Made by a program: the position numbers and the translations under genes
Source: Clostridioides difficile
GTDB taxonomy: Bacteria; Bacillota; Clostridia; Peptostreptococcales; Peptostreptococcaceae
Direction: 5' to 3'
DNA length: 64,000 nt
NCBI GenBank assembly: GCA_024919175.1
Contig: CP103804.1
Location: forward strand, 3,472,001 to 3,536,000
The notes under the pieces: model-generated
What the model was told of the DNA's origin: nothing
Databases searched by the model: none
What the model saw: only the letters and a program-made list of their open reading frames with translations
Shown: positions 55,044 through 64,000 of the stretch, one piece after another
Layout of the letters: each line of letters opens with the position of its first letter
How positions within the stretch are numbered: the stretch's first letter is position 1

Positions 55044-56952
55044 AAATTTTATCTCCTTTATGTGAGAGTTTCAAAAGTGTACTATATAGCATACTTTCTT
55101 GAATATAGCCATTAATTGTGTATTCACTCTTATATGCATAAACATTCTTTGCACTTAACAATAAATTATATATTGTATTATATAGATAATATTTCTTGTA
55201 GTACTCTTCCATTTCATTTGTATAAATTTTTTTTTCTTCAAAAGATTTTCTAAGTACAATTAAATTACTTATATCTTTTTCTATTTTCATATTCCAAGAA
55301 TTACTTCCTATATCTACCCAAATTTGAACACTTCTATCTATATTTGATGATATATATGAATAAGGAGTCGTTATTACTATTTTATCTTTATCTTTTAGCT
55401 CTTCTATATCAATAACAGAATAATAATCATTTATTGTCGTCTTTAAAGCTTCTATAAAAATCTTTTCTTCTCTCAATTCAAGTAGGCTTGCACTTTCACT
55501 AAATGATTCACTTTCAGTTATTATTTGTTTACATAGACCAACATTCTTTTTACCATCTTTTAAATTTAACATTTTATCTATATAAAATTGAATTAAAAAT
55601 TCATGTATTTTTATGTCGCTTTTCTTCTTTTCTTCAATATACTGTAAAATATCACGATATTGATTATACCCTTCTATTTTATCAACTTCTAAATATCTTG
55701 TTTCTTTAAAAATCTTAAATGCTTTTATTCTGTTTATGTCTAAAATAGTCTCTAAAAAACTTATATATTCTTCATCTTTTATAAAGTCTAAATATCCATA
55801 AAATATACAAGTAGCAACCACTAGAGCATTTCCATATGGATAATCTATAGCTTTTTTATCTTTTTTAGTGTTAAAAACACCTATATTTCTTTCTCTCAAA
55901 GAATCCTTAATTTGATATTCCAATATTGTATTGTTTATAGGTGATATAATTGCTATATTTTTTGGAGATATACCGCTTTCTATAAGAGTTATAACCTTTT
56001 CACTTACTAAGCCTAACATTTCATTATACAGTTGACTTGATTGATTTAATTCTATATTTGAGGGTAATAAATATAAATCTTCTATTTTTATATTACTTTT
56101 TTTAAAGTTAATATCTTCTTTAAATTTAATTTTAGATATTATCTTTTCATTTATATAATCCATGTCAATATTGTTAAACACAGAATAATCTTTGCTGAAA
56201 TCAAAAAATATATGACTTTCTAATACTTCACTTGATATCTTTTCAATAAAATCTACTTCAGCATTACTTGAATTTTCAAGACTATCAACTACTATATATC
56301 TCAATTCTTTAAACAAGTTTTTTAAATAAAATTCATCATTAAGAAGATAATTATTGTATATATACACACTTAGTGCATTATCTAACATTGAATTTGAAAG
56401 TAATGTATTTATGTAATATGATATAATTTCATCCATCTGAGTATATGAAAATCTATATATACTATTTCTATTTTTCTTTGATGAATATATTTTTTCTCCA
56501 ATAAAATCAAAGTCAATTAAATTAAATGCTGACTTATTTATATTTGTAATTATACTTTTTGCGATTGATTTATTTGTTCCTGTGATATCTTCAAAATAGC
56601 CTTCTTTCACTCTTTTTTCCTTAACTTTTTTAATTATCAAATATTCACTCAAACTATTTGATATAAATGTTGGAGATATAGATTTTTTATGTATTCCTTC
56701 ACATTTCTCTATTATAAGTCCCCAGTATTTTAATAATTCTTTTTTTACAAATCCTATATATGTTGTTATTTTTAATTCTTCACTATAATCTAACTCTAAT
56801 GACCTCTCATATCTTATTCTAGTATTGTTATTTGGTACTAATAAAATAATGCTTCTTGAGTTATTTTCAGTTCTATCTAATAATTCCTTATATTTATCTA
56901 AGGATTCATTTTCATCTTTTTTTAGACTGCTTTTTTTAAATAAATATTCCAC
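55036..56952 (-). CDS. Degenerate SF1 helicase-like protein, AddB/RecC-like (hypothetical)
   Basis: A 638-residue protein with the outline of an inactive SF1 helicase but no Walker A. Residues near 35 read IILLVPNNNTRIRY where a P-loop would be. IVVDSLENSSNAEVDFI (about 215-230) resembles a degenerate motif II, IWVDIGSNSW (about 555) motif V, and YNLLLSAKNVYAYKSE (about 605) motif VI. This recalls RecC/AddB/RexB proteins that have lost ATP binding and hold DNA or partners. It is the first gene of the recombination locus and overlaps the helicase gene by 8 bases, so it is probably its partner. The family assignment is inference. Confidence 0.65.
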   Translation of the reverse strand: MEYLFKKSSLKKDENESLDKYKELLDRTENNSRSIILLVPNNNTRIRYERSLELDYSEELKITTYIGFVKKELLKYWGLIIEKCEGIHKKSISPTFISNSLSEYLIIKKVKEKRVKEGYFEDITGTNKSIAKSIITNINKSAFNLIDFDFIGEKIYSSKKNRNSIYRFSYTQMDEIISYYINTLLSNSMLDNALSVYIYNNYLLNDEFYLKNLFKELRYIVVDSLENSSNAEVDFIEKISSEVLESHIFFDFSKDYSVFNNIDMDYINEKIISKIKFKEDINFKKSNIKIEDLYLLPSNIELNQSSQLYNEMLGLVSEKVITLIESGISPKNIAIISPINNTILEYQIKDSLRERNIGVFNTKKDKKAIDYPYGNALVVATCIFYGYLDFIKDEEYISFLETILDINRIKAFKIFKETRYLEVDKIEGYNQYRDILQYIEEKKKSDIKIHEFLIQFYIDKMLNLKDGKKNVGLCKQIITESESFSESASLLELREEKIFIEALKTTINDYYSVIDIEELKDKDKIVITTPYSYISSNIDRSVQIWVDIGSNSWNMKIEKDISNLIVLRKSFEEKKIYTNEMEEYYKKYYLYNTIYNLLLSAKNVYAYKSEYTINGYIQESMLYSTLLKLSHKGDKIYD

Positions 56953-57049
56953 ATAATCACCTTCCTTAATTAAATTAAGTGTATATTATCTAATTATATC
57001 ATATTGTGCATTTTTCAAAATACAATCAAATTATTGCATTTAACTACAA

Positions 57050-57110
57050 AAAAAGACTATATATACACAGTCTTGCATTCATATATGCAGCAATGTATAT
57101 ACAGTCTTTG
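57050..57110 (-). terminator. Terminator after cwp17
   Basis: On the minus strand AAGACTGTATATACA pairs imperfectly with TGTGTATATATAGTCTT, followed by T7. A close copy follows cwp16 at 59590-59645. Confidence 0.75.
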
Positions 57111-57216
57111 CGATTGATACACTTATTTTTCATATTATTGTTTTAACATCAATTTTCAAATATAAATTAATATAAATATAAATTTATGTTAAGATGTTAA
57201 ATATTTTTATTTTTAA

Positions 57217-59241
57217 TTATTTTAATGATTCTTCAATTCCTTTAGCTATTTGTGTACCCATTTCTTTTACTTTTTCAGGTGAATTTACTAACTTCAGATC
57301 ACTTGCATTATCTAAAAATGCACATTCTACAAGTACTGCTGGCATATTATTAGTTCTTAAAACGTATAAATAATCTTTTGTAGAATCATCAGGAAGTACT
57401 TTTGTTTTTATACCCCTATTTTTAAGATTAAACTTCTCTAAAATTCTATTTAATATGTTTGTAGCTACAGTTTTAGTAGTTCCACCATTTTTATCTTTAA
57501 GCTTATAAAATACTTCTACACCACGACCTTGTTTATTAGTAGAACCATTATAATGTATACTTGTAAATAAATCTGGTTTCAGCGAATTAGATAGAGCAGT
57601 TCTACCTCCAAGTGATAGGGTTTTATCTGTATCTCTAGTCATAATTACATTTATACCTTTTGAACGTAAATATTCAGTTGTTGCAAGTGAAGTATTTAAA
57701 GCATAATCTTTTTCAAGGGCTCCTCCAAATGCTCCACTTACTCCAGGTGCTGAACCACCATGCCCTGGGTCAATCATAACTGTCTTTGCTCCATTATCTG
57801 TTCCTGGGTCTGTTGGTGTTGTATTGTGTTTAGATAATGATGCTGCTATAGAACTCATTACTTTGGAAGTCAATCCACCACCTATTTTGTACACCTTATT
57901 AGCTGATTTAGCTTCTAAGTTATCCTTATGATATGCAGATACATATGTCTTTGGTGTTATAAGTATTGGAGATTTTAAGCTAGCAGCCAATGGTCCAGCT
58001 GCTAAAGCATCAACAAGTTCATCTGATTTAGCTACTAAAACAGCTTCTAATTCATCTTCTGTATAGAATTTTTTTATTACATTTGCATTTGTTTCATGTC
58101 TATCTGCTCCATATACTCTATTATTAACAACGTTATCCTTAGTTATATCATTTACCTTATTGATAACATTTGTTGATATCATTTGAGGTCCACCTATAAA
58201 GTATGCACTTTGTAAGTCCTCATTCTTCAGCCATTCATATGTAAGATTTGTAATACTGTCTTTATCAGCCACTATAATTGGCTGCTTATCCTGACCTGCT
58301 TTTGCTGCTATAGTAAGTGCATCTATTTCTCCTCCATCTTTACCATTTGTTATATACACTTTATCTACATCGTGATTTTTATCTATTTCTTTTGCTATCA
58401 ATAGAGATGTCTCATATCTATTAGAGCCATTTAGACGTGTTTGGTTAGAATCTACAGCTGATTTTATCTGATTAGCAGTAGTTTTAGAAATAGAATTTTC
58501 ATCTCCAATTATAATTACATCTTTAGGATTTAGACGTTTTAATTCTGATTTTACACTATCAGGTACATTATTTTTTTCAACCAAAAGTATTGGTGCATTA
58601 TATGTAGTAGCTAGTGGAGTTGATATAATACCATCAATGCTTACATCTCCATTTATTATAACTACCTTGTCTGAGCCATTTTTCCACCCTTCTTTACTTA
58701 TTTTAACTGCTGTTTCATATCTATCACTTCCTGTAAGTTCTGTTATAGGTGCAGAAGTTTTTCTCATATATTTACTTACATCTTTTCTGGAAGTTATATC
58801 TTCGATTATACATTCCTGTGTTACATTGTAGTCTTTTAAATTTAGTCCCATCTTTTCTAAATCTTGTTTGTTTAAAGTTTTAGGATTATTTACACTGTTT
58901 ATTGTTATCCCTTGTAACTCCCAGACATTTTGATATTCTGGGTCTTGATTATAATTGATAGTTCCTTCATATAACCCAGTTGATTGATTGTAGTTTAGAG
59001 TTGTATCTAGTGGCATGTCATAACATTTATATTTTAATGTAATGCTATCAGCATCTGGCTTTTCTTTAAATTTTACACTAACTTTTGATGTACTACCTAA
59101 AACTATACTCTTTTTCTCTAAGTTTATATTTAAATCTGCATTATTTTCCATAGCATTAGATTCAGTAGCAAATGCCATTGTAGGTGCAACAATTGCCATT
59201 GAAAGAATTCCTGTTGTTATTAATCTTGCATTTTTTTTCAT
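57217..59241 (-). CDS. cwp17: Cell-wall amidase with CWB2 repeats (Cwp17)
   Basis: A 674-residue secreted protein. It has a signal peptide (about 1-25, ending AFA), an N-terminal domain of about 130 residues, three CWB2 anchoring repeats (about 155-440), a Thr/Pro linker, and an N-acetylmuramoyl-L-alanine amidase_3 domain (about 475-672) with MIDPGHGGSAPG, FTSIHYNGS and LVECAFLDN. It should cut the peptide from peptidoglycan glycan strands on the cell surface. The start at MKKNARL follows AAGGAGATTAAT; seven further upstream residues have no such site. It is a near-duplicate of the adjacent cwp16; identity as Cwp17 comes from known gene order in strain 630. Confidence 0.9.
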   Translation of the reverse strand: MKKNARLITTGILSMAIVAPTMAFATESNAMENNADLNINLEKKSIVLGSTSKVSVKFKEKPDADSITLKYKCYDMPLDTTLNYNQSTGLYEGTINYNQDPEYQNVWELQGITINSVNNPKTLNKQDLEKMGLNLKDYNVTQECIIEDITSRKDVSKYMRKTSAPITELTGSDRYETAVKISKEGWKNGSDKVVIINGDVSIDGIISTPLATTYNAPILLVEKNNVPDSVKSELKRLNPKDVIIIGDENSISKTTANQIKSAVDSNQTRLNGSNRYETSLLIAKEIDKNHDVDKVYITNGKDGGEIDALTIAAKAGQDKQPIIVADKDSITNLTYEWLKNEDLQSAYFIGGPQMISTNVINKVNDITKDNVVNNRVYGADRHETNANVIKKFYTEDELEAVLVAKSDELVDALAAGPLAASLKSPILITPKTYVSAYHKDNLEAKSANKVYKIGGGLTSKVMSSIAASLSKHNTTPTDPGTDNGAKTVMIDPGHGGSAPGVSGAFGGALEKDYALNTSLATTEYLRSKGINVIMTRDTDKTLSLGGRTALSNSLKPDLFTSIHYNGSTNKQGRGVEVFYKLKDKNGGTTKTVATNILNRILEKFNLKNRGIKTKVLPDDSTKDYLYVLRTNNMPAVLVECAFLDNASDLKLVNSPEKVKEMGTQIAKGIEESLK

Positions 59242-59742
59242 ATTAATCTCCTTATATAACACAAATTTCTATTTTATTTTCTTTTCATACTATTTACTGT
59301 TAAAATTATTTTTAAAAGGTATATCAAAGTGTATCTCCCAGAAATTTTCAAAAAATAAAGTAAATATAAATAATAAAATAAAGTAAATATAAATAAAAAG
59401 TAAACAAAAAAAATAAATATTTAAATATTTATTTATATTCACTATATCATTTATTGCCAAAAAAATCTATAAAAGTCAAATAAAAGCATATAATAATTAC
59501 AATTTTTTATGCTTTAGATTAAAATATTAAACTTTTAGACATAACTATGGCTTTAGGATATGTAAGCTTTTGTATTTTATCTATAAATGCAAAAAGACTG
59601 TATATACATCTGCACCTATGTGTGCCACAATGTATATACAGCCTTTATTAATAATAAATTTAATCTAGACTTAAATCATAAATTAATTTATAGTAAGTTT
59701 TTAAGTATTTGAATTAAATCTTATTAAATATTTCCATTTATA
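59242..59742. promoter_or_regulatory. Duplicated upstream region of cwp17 and terminator of cwp16
   Basis: This gap of 501 bases has no gene. The first 270 bases upstream of cwp17 are nearly repeated upstream of cwp16 (61765-62020), including the words TCACTATATCATTTATTGCC and AAAAAATCTATAAAAG. A terminator of cwp16 lies at 59590-59645. The shared upstream DNA probably carries the promoter of each gene. Confidence 0.6.
59590..59645 (-). terminator. Terminator after cwp16
   Basis: On the minus strand GGCTGTATATACAT pairs with ATGTATATACAGTC, loop with CACACATAGGTGCAG, followed by T5. It is homologous to the terminator after cwp17. Confidence 0.8.
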
Positions 59743-61764
59743 CTATTTTAATGATTCTTCTATACCTTTACCTATTTGTGTACCCATATCCTTTACTTTT
59801 GATGATGTATCCAGTAAACTCATGTCCTTTTCATTATCTAAAAATGCACATTCTACAAGTACAGCTGGCATATCATTAGTTCTTAAAACATATAAATAAT
59901 CCTTTGTAGGGTCAGTTGATAGTGTTCTTGTTTTTATTCCTCTATTTTTAAGGTTAAACTTTTCTAAAATTCTATTTAATATGTTTGTAGCTACAGTTTT
60001 AGTAGTTCCACCATTTTTATCTGCAAGTTTATAAAATACTTCTACTCCATTTCCAGTTGTATCAGAAGCATTATAGTGTATGCTTGTAAATAAATCTGGT
60101 CTTAAAGAGTTAGATAAGGCAGTTCTATTTCCAAGTGATAAAGTCTTATCTGTATCTCTAGTCATAATTACATTTATACCTTTTGAACGTAAATACTCAG
60201 TTGTTGCAAGTGAAGTATTTAAAGTATAATCTTTTTCTTTAATACCTCCTAATGGTTTTCCTGTCGTTCCAGTATCTGAACCACCATGACCTGGGTCAAT
60301 CATAACTGTCTTTGCTCCATTATCAGTCCCTGGTTCTGTTGGTGTTGTATTATGTTTAGATAATGATGCTGCTATAGAACTCATTACTTTAGAAGTCAAT
60401 CCACCACCTATTTTGTATACCTTATTAGCAGACTTAGCTTCTAAATTATCCTTATGATATGCAGATACATATGTTTTTGGCGTTATAAGTATTGGAGATT
60501 TTAAGCTAGCAGCCAATGGTCCTGCTGCCAAGGCATCAACAAGTACATCTGATTTAGCTACTAAAACAGCTTCTAATTCATCCTCTGTGTAGAATGTTTT
60601 TATTACATTTGCGTTTGTTTCATGTCTATCTGCTCCATATACTCTATTTTTAGTAACACTATCTTTAGTTATATCATTTATTTTATTGATAACATTTGTT
60701 GATAACATTTGAGGACCACCTATAAAGTAGGCACTTTGTAAATCCTCACTTTGTAGCCACTTATATGTATCATTTTTAAGACTGTCTTTATCACTTAATA
60801 TAATTGGTTGCTTATCTTGACCTGCTTTTGCTGCTATAGTAAGTGCATCTACTTCTCCACCATTTGCATTTGTTATATATACTTTATCTACATCATGATT
60901 TTTATCTATTTCTTTTGCTATCAATAGAGATGTCTCATATCTATTAGAGCCACTCAGACGTGTTTGACTAGCACTTACAGTTGATTTAATTTGATTAGTA
61001 GTAGTTTTAGAAATAGAATTCTCATCTCCTATTATTATTACATCTTTAGGATTTAGACGCTTTAATTCTGCTTTTACACTGGCTGGTACATTGTTTTTTT
61101 CAACCAAAAGTATTGGTGCATTATATGTAGTAGCTAGTGGAGTTGATATAATACCATCAATACTTACATCTCCACTTATTATAATTACTTTATCTGAACC
61201 ATTTTTCCAGCCTTCTTTACTTATCTTAACAGCTGTTTCATATCTATCACTTCCTGTAAGTTCTGTTATAGGTGCAGAAGTTTTTCTCATATATTTACTT
61301 ACATCTTTTCTTGAAGTTATGTCTTCAATTATACACTCCTGTGTTACATCATAATCTTTTAAATTTAATCCCATTGCTTCTAATTCTTGTCTGTCTAAAG
61401 TCTTAGGATTAGTTGTACTATTTATTGTTATACCCTGTAGCTCCCACACATTTAGATATTCTGGGTCTTTATTATAGTTGATAGTTCCTTCATATAATCC
61501 AGTTGATTGATTATAGTTTAGAGTTGTATCTAGTGGCATGTCATAACATTTATATTTTAATGTAATGCTATCAGCATCTGGTTTTTCTTTAAATTTCACA
61601 CTTACCTTTGAGGTACTTCCTAAAACTATACTTTTTTTCTCCAAATTTATATTTAAGTTAGCATTATTTTCCATAGCATTAGACTCAGTAGCAAATGCCA
61701 TTGTAGGTGCAACAATTGCCATTGAAAGAATTCCTGTTGTTATCAATCTTGCATTTTTTTTCAT
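59743..61764 (-). CDS. cwp16: Cell-wall amidase with CWB2 repeats (Cwp16)
   Basis: A 673-residue paralogue of Cwp17 with the same plan: signal peptide, N-terminal domain nearly identical to that of Cwp17, three CWB2 repeats, linker, and amidase_3 catalytic domain (MIDPGHGGSDTG, FTSIHYNAS, LVECAFLDN). Differences cluster in the second and third CWB2 repeats and the catalytic-domain loop (GTTGKPLGGIKEKD versus APGVSGAFGGALEKD), hinting at altered specificity. The start at MKKNARL follows the same AAGGAGATTAAT site. It lies about 270 bases downstream of the 5S gene on the same strand. Confidence 0.9.
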   Translation of the reverse strand: MKKNARLITTGILSMAIVAPTMAFATESNAMENNANLNINLEKKSIVLGSTSKVSVKFKEKPDADSITLKYKCYDMPLDTTLNYNQSTGLYEGTINYNKDPEYLNVWELQGITINSTTNPKTLDRQELEAMGLNLKDYDVTQECIIEDITSRKDVSKYMRKTSAPITELTGSDRYETAVKISKEGWKNGSDKVIIISGDVSIDGIISTPLATTYNAPILLVEKNNVPASVKAELKRLNPKDVIIIGDENSISKTTTNQIKSTVSASQTRLSGSNRYETSLLIAKEIDKNHDVDKVYITNANGGEVDALTIAAKAGQDKQPIILSDKDSLKNDTYKWLQSEDLQSAYFIGGPQMLSTNVINKINDITKDSVTKNRVYGADRHETNANVIKTFYTEDELEAVLVAKSDVLVDALAAGPLAASLKSPILITPKTYVSAYHKDNLEAKSANKVYKIGGGLTSKVMSSIAASLSKHNTTPTEPGTDNGAKTVMIDPGHGGSDTGTTGKPLGGIKEKDYTLNTSLATTEYLRSKGINVIMTRDTDKTLSLGNRTALSNSLRPDLFTSIHYNASDTTGNGVEVFYKLADKNGGTTKTVATNILNRILEKFNLKNRGIKTRTLSTDPTKDYLYVLRTNDMPAVLVECAFLDNEKDMSLLDTSSKVKDMGTQIGKGIEESLK

Positions 61765-62020
61765 ATTAATCTCCTTATTTAACACAAATTTCTATTTTAT
61801 TTATTTTTTATCCTATCTTACTGTTAAAATTACTTTTAAAAATATGTCAAAGTATATCTCCCAAAAATTTTCAAGAAATTTATAAAAATAAACTTACAAA
61901 AAATTAAAAAAAATTAAATATTTAAATATTTAATTATATTCACTATATCATTTATTGCCAAAAAAATCTATAAAAGACAAATAAAAACATATAATAGTTA
62001 TATTTTTATAAAATTTTATG
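61765..62020. promoter_or_regulatory. Upstream region of cwp16, copy of the cwp17 one
   Basis: AT-rich non-coding DNA with long identities to 59242-59510, presumably the cwp16 promoter. No riboswitch that I can recognise. Confidence 0.55.
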
Positions 62021-62021
62021 C

Positions 62022-62030
62022 AAAAAAAAG
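62022..62030 (-). terminator. Probable rRNA operon end
   Basis: The closing helix of 5S rRNA is followed on the minus strand directly by eight T, which may serve as the terminator of the rRNA operon. Confidence 0.4.
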
Positions 62031-62154
<124 letters not shown>

Positions 62155-62158
62155 CTTT

Positions 62159-62232
62159 TGGAGCGGGTGAAGGGGATCGAACCCTCACAGCTGGCTTGGA
62201 AGGCCAGAACTCTACCATTGAGCTACACCCGC
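62159..62232 (-). tRNA. tRNA-Gly (anticodon TCC)
   Basis: A 74-base cloverleaf on the minus strand: acceptor GCGGGTG pairing with CACCCGC, D loop TAGCTCAATGGTAGAG, anticodon stem-loop CTGGCCTTCCAAGCCAG with TCC, T loop GGGTTCGATCCCC, and an encoded CCA end. It sits between 23S and 5S rRNA. Confidence 0.96.
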
Positions 62233-62325
62233 ATTAAGTTTTTATAGCTAGTAAAACTAGCTTCTTTAGAGTTAACACTCTAAAAACTACATATATATTT
62301 TAATCAATGAACATCAAATAAATAT
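62233..62325 (-). other. rRNA operon spacer with processing hairpins
   Basis: The spacer between 23S and tRNA-Gly holds two small perfect hairpins, AGCTAGT/ACTAGCT (about 62246-62262) and TAGAGT/ACTCTA (about 62271-62286), probably processing signals. Confidence 0.5.

Positions 62326-64000
<1,675 letters not shown>

Noticed and set aside
57217..61764. c-di-GMP riboswitch control of the cwp amidases
   Set aside because: Upstream regions are AT-rich and show no GEMM-type or type II consensus that I can recognise.

Overview
The window is low-GC Firmicute DNA and reads as a stretch of the Clostridioides difficile chromosome. The evidence is the species-typical combination of cell-wall proteins with CWB2 repeats (Cwp16, Cwp17, Cwp18), the Cys-rich exosporium protein CdeC, CcpA, and the bcd2-etfB-etfA-crt2-hbd-thlA butyryl-CoA cluster. 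Most genes lie on the minus strand. Locus identities are recalled from general knowledge of the species, not searched.

Layout from left to right. 1-2.75 kb: a multi-pass membrane protein and a stand-alone tnpB transposon. 2.8-8 kb: an ABC half-transporter, an orphan PTS EIIB, mobB-moeA and a lipoprotein. 8.3-14.8 kb: a LysR regulator, an M18 aminopeptidase with a DUF896 protein, a MocR regulator divergent from a PHP phosphatase, and a SpoVB-like flippase whose ribosome binding site sits inside a perfect hairpin. 14.9-21.2 kb: a spore-flavoured region with cdeC, a structured small RNA (possibly 6S), two uncharacterised genes, ccpA, three small hydrophobic Cys-tailed paralogues (one only 59 aa), a one-helix membrane protein and an orphan acyl carrier protein. 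21.3-23.2 kb: NdpA-like protein and an RluD-family pseudouridine synthase.

23.4-29.5 kb holds the butyrate operon. Its products condense acetyl-CoA, reduce and dehydrate it to crotonyl-CoA, and reduce that to butyryl-CoA with the electron-bifurcating Bcd/Etf complex. A 692-base gene-free leader precedes it. 30.1-39.7 kb: a YbaK deacylase, a small ABC exporter set, NAD kinase, a YfcE-type phosphodiesterase, Cwp18, PepT, a YtvI/AI-2E permease and a CorC-type CBS protein.

39.8-57 kb is a compact DNA-recombination locus. In transcription order it encodes a degenerate helicase-like protein, an intact UvrD-type helicase, a small Fe-S PD-(D/E)XK nuclease, AddB, AddA, SbcD and SbcC, mostly with overlapping or near-overlapping reading frames. 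The first three genes look like a second, split AddAB-like machine and are the most interesting unexplained system here.

57-62 kb carries a recent tandem duplication, cwp17 and cwp16, with duplicated promoter regions and terminators. The window ends in an rRNA operon read on the minus strand (23S partial, tRNA-Gly, 5S).
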